A stretch of DNA of 64,000 nucleotides, taken from assembly GCA_963575745.1 (NCBI GenBank), contig CAUYUJ010020698.1:77501-141500 (forward strand), read 5' to 3'. The notes under the pieces were generated by a model. The model did not search any database. It was not told the DNA's origin and saw only the letters and a list, made by a program, of their open reading frames with translations. This stretch comes from Prorocentrum cordatum. Its lineage: Eukaryota > Sar > Dinophyceae > Prorocentrales > Prorocentraceae. The translations under genes were made by a program, and so were the position numbers. Each line of letters starts with the position of its first letter. Position 1 is the stretch's first letter. This document shows positions 55,556-64,000 of this stretch, one piece after another.

Positions 55556-57612
55556 AGAGACCCTTTGGGGACGCGAAATCTTCCCTGGAGGGCTCTGGGG
55601 CGCTCCCCTGCAGCACTGTCGAAGCGCTGGCAGAAACGCTTCCATGCGTGCCTACGCGCATGCAGGCACGCGTGGAAGCTTGCCGGAAGCGCCCCCGGAC
55701 CCGTTGCCGGCTTTGGCGAGTCGTTGCGAGGCCTGTGGACCGCCGTTGGCAGGCACCACCACCGTCCCGCTTCTAATCTTAAACCCTTTCGCTCGCAGCG
55801 AGCTCTCCGGGAACTTGGTTGCGTCCAAAACCCGGAGAGCGAAGAGGACACACACCAGAAAGCCTTCCTGGCGAGCCCACGGACGCTCTTGTAAAGCTCT
55901 TCTGGGGCTCTGGGGGCTCGCCTGCAGCGTCTCTGAAGCGCTGCCAGGAACGCTTCCACGCGTGCCTGCACGCGTGGAGGCACGCGTGGACGCTTGCCGG
56001 AAGCTCTCCCGGACCAGCTGCCGGGCCAGGCGAGCCGCTGCGAGGATCGTGGAGCGGCGGAGATGGGCTGCTGGCGAGCACCACAACCGCGCAGCTTCTA
56101 ATCTAAAACCCTCTAGCTCTCAGAGAGCTCTCCGGGAACTTGATAGCGTCCAAAACCCGGAGAGCAAAGGGCAAACACACCAGAAAGCTTCCCGGGCGAG
56201 CCCTGCAACGCTCTCGCAAAGCTCTTCTGGCGCTCTGGAAAGCCCCCCTGCAGCGCTGCGGAAGCGCTGCCAGAAACGCTTCCATGCCTGCCTGCACGCG
56301 TGCAGGCACGCGTGGAAGCTTGCCGGAAGCTCTCCCGGACCAGCTGCTGGGTCAAACGAACCTCTGCGAGGATTCTGGAGCGGCGGAGATGGGCTGCTGG
56401 CGGGCACCACCAACGACGGGCTTCTAATTTTAACCTCTTACCTCTCAGCGAGCTCTCCGGGAAAAACCCGGAGAGCAAAGGGCACACACACTGGAAAGCT
56501 TCCCTGGCGTGCCTCGAATGCTTTCGTAAAGCCGCTCTGGCGCTCTCGGGGCCCCCCTACAGCGCCGCTGAAGCGCTGCCAGAACCGCTTCCCTGCGCGC
56601 CTGCACGCGCGCAGGCACGCGTGGAAGCTTGCCGGAAGCTCTCGCCGACACGTGGCCGGGCCGGGCGAGGCGCTGCGGGGAACGTGGACCGCCGTGGAGG
56701 AGCTCCTGGCGGGCACCACCACCGTCCGGCCTCTACTCTTTAACCCTCTAGCTCTCAGCGAGCTCTCCTGGAAAAACCCGGAAAGCGAAGTGCGCACACA
56801 CCAGAAAGCTTCCCTGGCGTGCCCTCGAATGCTTTCGTAAAGCCGTTCTGGCGCTCTGGGGGGATCCCCTACAGCGCTGCTGAAGCGCTGCCAGAACCGC
56901 TTCCACGCGTGCCTGCTCGCGTGCAGGCAAGCGTGGACGCTTGCCGGAAGCTCTCCTGGACGCGTGGCCGGGCCGGGCGAGGCGCTGCGGGGAACGTGGA
57001 CCGCCATGGAGGAGCTCCTGGCGGGCACAACCACCGTCCGGCTTCTAATCTTAAACCCTCTAGCTCTCCGCGAGCTCTCCGGAACCTTTTGGCGCTCTGA
57101 GGGGCTCACCTGCAGCGCTGCTGAAGCGCTGCCAGAAACGTCTCCATTTTTGCCTGCACGCGCGCAGGCACGCGTGGAAGCTTGCCGGAAGCTCTCCCCG
57201 ACACGTTGCCGGCTCGCCGGAGTTTCTACGGGGAACGTGGAGCGCCGCGGAGGAGCTCCTGGCGGGCACCACCACCGTCCGGCTTCTAATCTTAAACCCT
57301 CTAGCTCTCAGCGAGCTCTCCGGGAAGAACTCGGAGAGCGAAGAGACCCTGGGGGACGAGAAATCTTTTCTGGAGAGCCCCCGAGGGTTCCCTGAAGCGC
57401 TTCGAAAGCGCTGCCAGGCACGCCCCCATGCGTGCCTGCACGCGTGCAGGCATGCGTGGACGCGTGCCGGAAGCGCTCCAGGATTCGCTGCCGGCTCAAA
57501 CGAGTAGCTGCGAAGATCGTGGACCGGCGGAGATGGGCCGCTGGCGGGCACCATCACCGTCCGGCTTCTAATCTAAAACCCTCTAGCTCTCAGAGAGCTT
57601 TCCGGGAACTTA
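55556..57612 (+). repeat. D-family tandem array, 7 head-to-tail copies
   Basis: Copies start near 55556, 55815, 56140, 56463, 56773, 57080 and 57330. Each runs from (TTGGTAGCGT)CCAAAACCCGGAGAGC, through a GCGCTTCnGAAGCGC-type inverted repeat, the palindromic core (GCCTGCACGCGTGCAGGC), TTGCCGGAAGCTCTCCCGGA and GGGCACCACCACCGTCCGGC, to CAGAGAGCTCTCCGGGAA. Spacing is 250-330 bp. A 398-codon frame crosses it only because stops are rare in this GC-rich repeat. Confidence 0.85.
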
Positions 57613-57785
57613 ACGGCGTCGCTTTACGAGTGCGCCAGAGCGTTCACCGCGCGCTTGCGGCGCTGCCGCGAACTCTTGCACGCGCGCTTTGATCGCTTCC
57701 GCGCACGCGTAAGCGCGCGGTGTACTTGGAGCGAGAGAGCTTGGGGCGCGCGTGCGTTCCCGGGGCAAAGCCCCGGGGTTCGCAG
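57613..57785. other. GC-rich stretch with a perfect 8-bp hairpin
   Basis: Unique-looking, rich in GCGCGC. A perfect stem CCCGGGGC / GCCCCGGG with an AAA loop lies at 57759-57777. No gene is seen and it is not a recognisable tRNA. Confidence 0.5.
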
Positions 57786-58376
57786 CCGGGTGGGCGAGCA
57801 GAAGGGACATACCTCGCAGAGCTCTTTGCCAAAGAGCTAAGAGGAATTTGGGCGCAGGGTGGAGCTAGTTGGCCGGCCCGACCAAAAGAGAGGATGTGGT
57901 AACCTGGGGTCGGTTGTTTTCACATTATGCAAAATTTTGAAATTCGTTTTCAGAAATAAGATTTGCATTCCCTGTAGTAAGCTATGGCGCACTTGCTGGT
58001 GATTTTTTCATGGCTCTAGGAGCAGTATAACTATCAGAACATTTGGAGGAACCGACTTTGTACCGAGACCAAAAAATGTGTTTTTCTGAGCCATCTAATG
58101 AGCTTTTTCGGTGAGCAGGCGGGGAGGGAGGGAGGGGAGTGGGTTATGCCGCGTCTGCCAGTCGAATTCTCAAGTCCGCAGGTGCAGTTTTAGTATGAAA
58201 GCACTTGGGGAAACCGACTTTGGATGAAAACCGAAAAATTGTAATTTTTCACATATTTCGGCTCTCGCTTGAGAAGCTTCCTTTATGTGTTCCGAGGAGC
58301 GCTGTGCAAGGAAAGAGCTCTACAAGGTGCCCGGCGGTAACCTGGTTGACGGGTCACCGCCGGTTCCCAGTTGCGA
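57786..58376 (-). repeat. B-like and C elements, minus orientation
   Basis: H3 (rc) ACCTCGCAGAGCTCTTTGCC at 57790; GGTAACCTGGGGTCGG; CTATCAGAACATTTGGAGG; a G/A-rich patch 58115-58140; a second partial copy GTTATGCCGCGTCTGCCAG to AAGCACTTGGGGAAACCG; C hairpin (rc) GGTAACCTGGTTGACGGG ending CCGGTTCCCAGT 58372. Confidence 0.7.
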
Positions 58377-60054
58377 ATAATTTCCCGGGGAGCTCTCTGA
58401 GAGCTAGAAGGTTTTAGATTAGAAGCCGGACGGTGGTGGTGCCCGCCAGCAGCCCATCTCCGCCGCTCCACGATCCCCGCAGCGCCTCGCCCGTCCCGGC
58501 AGCTGGTCCGGGAGCGCTTCCGGCGCGCGTTCACGCGCGCCTGCACGCGTGCAGGCACGCGTGGAAGCGTTCCTGGCAGTGCGTCGGAAGCGCTTCAGGG
58601 GAGCTCCCCAGGGCTCTCTAGGAAAGATTTTCCGTTCCCCAGGGTCTCTTCGCTCTCCGGGCTTTGGAACGCTTTCAATTTTCCCGGAGAGCTCTCTGCG
58701 AGGTAGAGCTCTTCGTACCTCGTAAAACTCTTCGGCGAGATGAGCTAAGAGGAATTCAGGCGCGGGGTGGAGCTTGTAACTCAGAGAGCTTCCCTTAGCC
58801 AGTTGCTGGACGCTTAAGAGTAATACCTTGTAGAGCTCTTCGGCATCGATGAGCTAGTGGAATTCCGGCGCGGGGTGGAGCTATTGGTCGACCCGACCAG
58901 AAAGGACAATGTGATAACTTTGGGTCGGTTTTGCTAAGATTTGAAAGATATTTGACCATTTATTTCCCCGGGGAGCTCTCTGAGAGCTAGAAGGTTTTAG
59001 ATCAAAAGCCGGACGGTGGTGGTGCCCGCCAGCAGCCTATCTCCGCCGCTCCAGGATCCCCGCAGCGGCTCGCCCGGGCCGGCAGCGGGTTCGGGGGCGC
59101 TTCCAGCGCGCGTCCACGCGAGCCTGCACGCGTGCAGGCACGCGTGGATGCGTTCCTGGAAGCGCTTCAGAAGCGCTTCTCGGGAGCTCTTCAGGAAAGA
59201 TTTTTCCCCTTCACCTTGTAGAGCTCTTCGGCGTCGATGAGCTAGAGAAATTCCGGCGCGGGGTGGGGCAAGTAACTCGTAGAGCTTCCCTTAGCTAGTT
59301 GCTGGAAGCTTAGAGGTTACTCGTAAAGATTCCCTTCGCCAGTGCCTCGTAGAGCTCTTCGGCAAGATGAGCTAGGAGGAATTCGGGCGCAGGGTGGAGC
59401 TAGTAACTCGTGGAGCTTCTCTTAGCTAGTTGGTGGAAGCTTAAGAGTACCTTGTAGAGCTTTTCGTTATCGATGAGCTAGAGGAATTCAGGCGCGGGGT
59501 GGAGCTAGTTGGTCGACCCGGCTAGAAAAGAAGATGTTCCCGGAGAGCTCTCTGAGAGCTACAGGGTTTTAGATTAGAAGCCTGACGGTGGTGGTGCCCG
59601 CCAGCAGCCCATCCTCGCCGGCCCAGGATTCTCGCAGCGCCTCGCCTGTCCCGGCAGCAAGTCCGGGAGAGCTTCCGGCAATCGTCCACGCGCGCCTGCG
59701 CGCGTGCAGGCACGCGTGGGAGCGTTCCTGACAGCGCTTCAGAAGCGCTGCAGGGGATCCCCCCAGAGCCCCAGAAGCGCTTCACGGGAGCGTCGGAGGG
59801 CTCGCCAGGAAAGCTTTCCGGTGTGTGTTCTCTTTCCTCTCCGGGTTTTTCCTGGAGAGCTCTCTGAGAGCTAGAGGGTTTTAGATTAGAAGCCGGACGG
59901 CTGTGGCGCCCGCCAGCAGCCCATCTTCGCCGGTCCAGAATCCCCGCAGCGACGTGTAAAACGTCGCAGCAGCTCCGGGAGCGCTTCGGGCACGCGTCCA
60001 CGCGTGCCTGCACGCGTGCAGGCACGCGTGGGAGCGTTCCTGACAGCCCAGAGA
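58377..60054 (-). repeat. D elements and bare hairpin modules, minus orientation
   Basis: D copies 58380-58680, 58968-59212, 59535-59848 and 59849-60050 (minus). Bare H3 and H2 hairpins lie at 58700-58822 and 59213-59520 (alternating ACCTTGTAGAGCTCTTCGG and AACTCGTAGAGCTTCCC blocks). A B 3' part (minus) is at 58823-58967. The 34-bp perfect palindrome is at 59998-60031. Confidence 0.7.
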
Positions 60055-60250
60055 CCCCGCGCCCTAGAAAAATGGGGCCCCTTGAAATCAGCTCCAAAAA
60101 TGGGGCGCAGCCGGCCCTGCATCGAAAATCGGTATTTCGTTGCATTGTGGATCGTCGAGCAAAAATGGGTCCCCGAGTGATCAAAAATGGGGAGCGACAT
60201 CGATCGAAAAATGGGGCGCGGCCCACGGAAAAATGGGGCGCGATCGAGAC
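60055..60250. repeat. AAAAATGGGGCGC short interspersed motif, 7 copies
   Basis: AAAAATGGGG followed by a C/G-rich triplet occurs at about 60068, 60093, 60161 (AAAAATGGGTCC), 60183, 60207 and 60229. Spacing is irregular at 20-70 bp and orientation constant. The sequence between copies is not repeated. Confidence 0.65.
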
Positions 60251-60308
60251 CAGACGTCCGACACGTCTGGCGATAACAATCTGACGTTTATCAAACGTCA
60301 GATTGTTA
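60251..60308. repeat. Two adjacent hairpins with ACGTCTG/CTGACGT
   Basis: CAGACGT-CCGAC-ACGTCTG (60251-60269) is followed by a perfect 16-bp stem TAACAATCTGACGTTT / AAACGTCAGATTGTTA with a 3-base loop (60274-60308). Confidence 0.9.
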
Positions 60309-60435
60309 GGCACCATTATCGTCATCATACACATCCTCACCATCATGATCCTGATCGTCGTCAGCATCAGCATGATCACCATCACCATCGTGATCATGAT
60401 CAACATCGCCATCACTCTCCTCATTCTCCTCATCC

Positions 60436-60467
<32 letters not shown>

Positions 60468-60720
60468 GCCGTCCTCATCATCTCCAGAAGGAGGAGGAGG
60501 AGGGATGAGGGAGGAGACGAAAGAAGGAGAAGGTGGAAAAGGAGGAGGAGAAGGAGGAGGGGGAGGAGAGAGGAGGGAGGAGACGGGGAGGAGGAGCAGG
60601 GAGGACGAGGAGGAGGGAGGAGACGGGAGCAAGGCAAGGAAAAGGAGGGAATGACGAAGGCGGGAGAGGAGAAGAGGGAGAGGGAGAAGGGCGAGGATGA
60701 CGAGAGGAGAGGATGAGGAG
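60309..60720. repeat. CAT/ATC microsatellite followed by GGA purine tract
   Basis: 60320-60480 is dominated by ATCATC/CATCAT. 60486-60715 is a GGAGGA/GAGAGG purine-rich tract. Asp-rich, Met-rich and Ser/Pro-rich frames here are artefacts. Confidence 0.9.
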
Positions 60721-61125
60721 TGTTTCCCGCGGCGCGCCGCCGCCTGCCCCTTTCCCCGCTGGCCCTCGCCAGGGGCAAGCGAGAGGGCGGGGCGAGAGGG
60801 ATAAAGTCAGAGGGCCTACTCGGCCAAATTGCGAGAGAGCTCGGAACCCTCCGCCCCCGCGCGGGGCCAATCCAGCCGTGAGCGCCGTGTCTATTGAACG
60901 GTTCATGTTTATTTGTTTTATACTGATTAGTAATGTTCCTCATGTTTTTGTCATTCGTTTGTGTTGTTAATCGTTGCCATTATTGTTTCACGCACTTCTA
61001 CCATTTGTGTTCAATTATTACCAGTGTGTTTAATCATTACCATTTGTGGTTAACCATTACCATTTACGTTTAAGCATTACGACTATTACCATTATTGCAC
61101 GTAAACATGTAGGTATATCGGGAAC
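60721..61125. repeat. GC-rich patch, then degenerate ATTACCATT repeat
   Basis: 60721-60890 is GC-rich, with no gene seen. 60960-61100 carries ~6 imperfect ~20-24-bp repeats of TTTAATCATTACCATTTGTG. The possible 3' end of the minus-strand gene lies at the right edge. Confidence 0.55.
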
Positions 61126-61129
61126 ACCC

Positions 61130-63932
61130 TGCGGGCGTCGGCGAAAACCTCACGACATACCTACCGATGCGCCAGCGCTCAGCCACTTTTCTGCTCATGT
61201 TCAAAATGCCTGTCCCCATCATCACTGTCGAAGCGATGCGCCCGATTAGCCTCATGAAATCTTCTGATTGATAGCACCAGTATATTCTGGGGTTGATTCA
61301 TCGGCCCTGTTGTCCGATGTGAAACATAAAATGATGTTTGTTGACAACCGACCATTTAGCTTGCTTTCTGGCACGAGCTTCTGCCGCCAGGGCGCCGTAC
61401 AGTACCAATGTCTTTTCGATGTTATCTGATATTTCGGTGAACTCAGCTGTCGTCAGGTACATGTCGGCGCGCTCGATGACCTTATAGAAGTTGCTCAGCT
61501 CGCGGAGGGCCATCGCGCGCATGCGGCGGAAATTGTTGCCGCCGTCTTCGTATTCACTAGAAAGCTTAGCGACCACAGGCAGCAGCGTGCGTTGGTGCGC
61601 AGCTTTTGATGCCGTCGTCATGCACGGGTAATTCTTTGACACGGCCTTTTCGTGGACGAAATATTTCAGCCCGAAACGCCCGCGCCCCCAGAACAAACCA
61701 GGGCAGATGGGTGGTTCGACCCCGCCCTCCCCGATCCATGTGATATGTTGCTGCTATTTGATAACAATATTAGTTTTGCATGGATTTTGTTCTATGGCCT
61801 GCCATTGTTTGTTAGCTAGTGTAAGGCGGCGCGCTGTTCCATCTTGAGTTCATGGATCCCCGCATGCCCCCCACCCCCATCCCGTCGGATAGTTCGCAAC
61901 AGCGAATGGATGTCAATCTATTTGCAGTAATTCCGAGCTCATCGTATATCTGTTTGATTCGTTTCCAGACGTCTGAAACTGCATCCTTTGGCGACTTATC
62001 GATCTGTTCGTATACAATTTCGTACAGCGTGTTGCCCACTAGGTGAGACACGATGCCTAAGCCGCCAGTGTGCATTAAATCTATGGCAATCGTGGCGGCG
62101 CGCACACCCCACACGGTGAACAGGGCGTGCACGAACACGTAATCCCGAGGCTCTGCTTGTCGCACCCAGTGGTTCGGGATGCGATCCTGGATGGTACCAA
62201 ACACAACTTACGATTCTTGGGGGGGGGTCATGGAGAATGGGGTGGGGGGGGGGGGAATGACGACCGAAATCCTTCACAAAGTCGTTCCACGGATTGCCTC
62301 CTCGATCACCATCGCAAAGCCAGCACGGCTTATAGGAACTCGGCCCTGGCCGAACGCTGCCAGGCGCGATCCATGCCCGCTGTGCCATTTGTTTGTGTTT
62401 TCTTTGCAAAGTCGGGACGCCGTGGTACATGATGGGCCTCGTCGGGGCGACATGGAGGCCACCTGACCCCTTGTTTTTGTTTCAAACAAAAAACAATGGC
62501 AGGGCAAGGATCGCGTCTGGCCGCGTCCGACCTGGCGTGCCTAAATAGTGATTGAAAAACTCGAGGTCTCCCATAATTGCGTACAGGAAACCACAGTACG
62601 GAGCAGCCTCCTCGCACAAGTATTGCCCTTGCAAATCTGCGCGCATGCTCCCAGCGGGGAAGCGATCTCCATTCCAATGCGCCGCCCTCTAGACAGAGAG
62701 CACCCCAGCCAAGAACAACACAAACAACATTGAACTACAACGCGAACATGGGATCTGTGCGACAGTCGGCGGGGGGGGATGCGAGGTCGGCGGCATCGAC
62801 GATAGTCTGCCAAATCACGAGTAGGATGCCGCCCCGACGCCAATGCGTTGAGCGACCATCTGATTACTTGAAAAGCGTCGCCCCACGTGTCCTCCCCATG
62901 ATGTTTCCGCTTAGCTTTGACCGAATACGGCCAAACCGCGCAGAGGAACGTGACGTCTTTGGTCTGACCGCGCGCCAGGAGACCCGAAAACGATATCACC
63001 ATCATCGAATCGTCCGTCATGACCTCGCCCCCATCACCGTGCACCCGCATCGGAACGCAATATCTGCTGTGGCGAGGAACGTCCCAAACAGGATGGCCCT
63101 GGAGGCGCGGATCATGCCTGGGGTCGGGACGCCAAACAAATCTCAGACGGATGGTGCAGTATTCGAGCCCGATGTCTGCGTGGCATCCGACAATTGCCAG
63201 TCTGGTGTGTTGAAGGCTGCCAGGCGCCAGTCTGACGTTCTGCAAACGTCAGTCTGACGTCTGTGAAACGTCAGGCTGACGTTTGGCAACCGCCAACCTG
63301 GCGTTTTTGACACGTCAGACTGGCGTCTGCCAGCCGCCACCCTGACGTTGTGCATGGCCCAGACTGGCGCTTGCCGAATGCCGCGCCGACACGCGGCGCA
63401 GAAGCTAATTTCAAACACCATGCCTGCTGGCGCCTCGCCAGAAGCGCGGAAGGAACTCCGTTCCAAAGAATTCGTTGAACTCTAACCTGTGGTGGTGATG
63501 CATGGTTGCGAACAGGTCGTGAGGCAAGAGGGCGTGCATATCGTGACGTATCACTTTCAACGTCGATGGATCTAAACAATGGACCTTGAAAACCTCGGGC
63601 GGAGGGAATGATACAGTTTTGAGGTACTTGTTGGTCAGGTCACGGTGGATGTGATCTGGGCGGCTGCCCCACCCCCCCAACGATGCCAGATATGCGAGCT
63701 CCTTCACGCCTCTTAGCCCGTCCTTGTATGCTGACAGCGCGTGGCGCTGCACGTCTGTAGCGTAGCACTTTCCCCACGCCCAATCTCGAAGCAATCCAGT
63801 AGATAGTGACGATTCGTCGGTCCTCTCCTCGAGATCCACCGCGCGTGCATTGCAGGCATCTGACCCAGAGTCAGACACTGATTCTGGGGATGGAGACGGC
63901 GACTGGATTCTACGCTTTCGCCCTCGCTGCAT
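61130..63932 (-). CDS. Member of a high-copy dinoflagellate-specific protein family, intron-containing or decayed
   Basis: Start MQRGRKRRIQSPSPSPESVS at 63932. Blocks in order on the minus strand: GLLRDWAWGKCYATDVQRHA (63932-63411); VPMRVHGDGGEVMTDDSMMV and GDAFQVIRWSLNALASGRHP (about 63140-62795); YAIMGDLEFFNHYLGTP (62645-62535); YKPCWLCDGDRGGNPWNDF with CxxC (62340-62265); IAIDLMHTGGLGIVSHLVGN (62204-61870); and LRELSNFYKVIERADMYLTT, KHHFMFHIGQQGR (61696-61298). After an in-frame TGA come NPRIYWCYQSEDFM and LIGRI to ~61130. Order and spacing match a family I recall as very abundant in dinoflagellate gene sets, of unknown function. The DxMH and KxHxxxH blocks resemble transposase parts, so a mobile-element origin is plausible. 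The blocks are separated by non-coding gaps (introns?), and the TGA argues for a pseudogene unless the junction is spliced. Confidence 0.6.
63225..63385. repeat. 22-bp tandem repeat, 7 units, between coding blocks
   Basis: Units of about 22 bp (CAGTCTGACGTTCTGCAAAC and variants) start near 63229, 63251, 63273, 63295, 63317, 63339 and 63361. Alternating (A/C)CGTCAG and CTG(A/G)CGT form overlapping inverted repeats. They lie in the gap between the first and second coding blocks of the minus-strand gene, probably an intron. Confidence 0.8.
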
Positions 63933-64000
63933 GCTCGGGCAAAACAGTGGCTTCGGGACAAGGTGCGCTCCTGGATGCGACGCGGTGGCTGCGCCCTCCC
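63933..64000. other. 5' flank of the minus-strand gene, nothing recognised
   Basis: GC-rich, with no promoter motif or DinoSL visible. The window ends here. Confidence 0.4.

Noticed and set aside
55644-56840. 398-codon open frame with repeated RVPARVQARVEACRKLS
   Set aside because: It is a translation of the palindromic D repeat. Several frames on both strands stay open across the same DNA and the 'protein' repeats with the DNA unit.
57759-57777. tRNA or terminator near the GC hairpin
   Set aside because: No cloverleaf can be drawn and there is no T-run; it is only a short hairpin.
59522-60943. 473-codon minus-strand frame
   Set aside because: It runs through D repeats, the ATGGGG motif, the CAT microsatellite (poly-Met) and the purine tract; composition only.

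Overview
This is nuclear DNA from a dinoflagellate. The clearest evidence is a complete copy of the dinoflagellate trans-spliced leader (DinoSL) at 31785-31806 on the minus strand, sitting at the 5' end of a retrotransposon. Two protein families support this: non-LTR retrotransposons with a reverse-transcriptase motif C reading WADN, and, at 61.1-63.9 kb, a member of a high-copy protein family that I know only from dinoflagellates. I cannot name the species. There is almost no ordinary gene content, and I found no rRNA, tRNA, SL-RNA gene or CRISPR array.

Layout. Positions 1-4.8 kb are GC-rich: one low-complexity open frame (390-1292), microsatellites, degenerate tandem repeats, and a LINE 3' remnant (3949-4792, plus strand). 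Positions 4.8-60 kb are almost wholly repeats, built from a few families I name here A, B, C, D and D'. A, B and C begin with the same GC-rich hairpin (H1; arms around CCGGCGGTAA / TTACCGCCGG) and end in other hairpins (H2, H3). A is about 1.1-1.2 kb and carries internal ~177-bp tandem units. B and C are about 350-400 bp. D is about 300-400 bp around a 24-42 bp perfect palindrome. They are nested inside one another, so several pre-insertion sites can be read directly. At those sites A and B begin CTGG, end GAG(G/T)T, and are flanked by only a single A.

Retrotransposons. Two essentially full-length LINEs lie on the minus strand. L1 (11818-17342) has a 12-bp target duplication and degenerate frames. 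L2 (26391-31806) has a 1245-codon intact ORF2 and the DinoSL at its 5' end. Shorter 5'-truncated copies are L3a (21689-22762), L3b (33354-34510), L4 (44651-44970), L5 (3949-4792, plus strand) and L6 (9512-9656), plus a fragment at 18128-18317. L3a, L3b, L4 and L5 all have their 3' end joined to the same point in the H1 hairpin loop, in the same orientation relative to the hairpin. This suggests a LINE lineage that targets the loop of another mobile element.

Most interesting observation. Wherever enough sequence survives, the RNase H domain at the C-terminus of these LINEs has its motifs in the order D(GDS) - D(ADEL) - D(FDGG) - E(AEL). That is a circular permutation of the normal FDGG - AEL - GDS - AD order. 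It holds in L1, L2, L3a, L3b and L5, and L4 keeps the last two motifs in the permuted order.

Positions 60-64 kb leave the repeat zone: short ATGGGG and CTGACGT repeats, CAT and purine microsatellites, then a minus-strand, probably intron-containing or decayed, gene of the dinoflagellate multicopy family.
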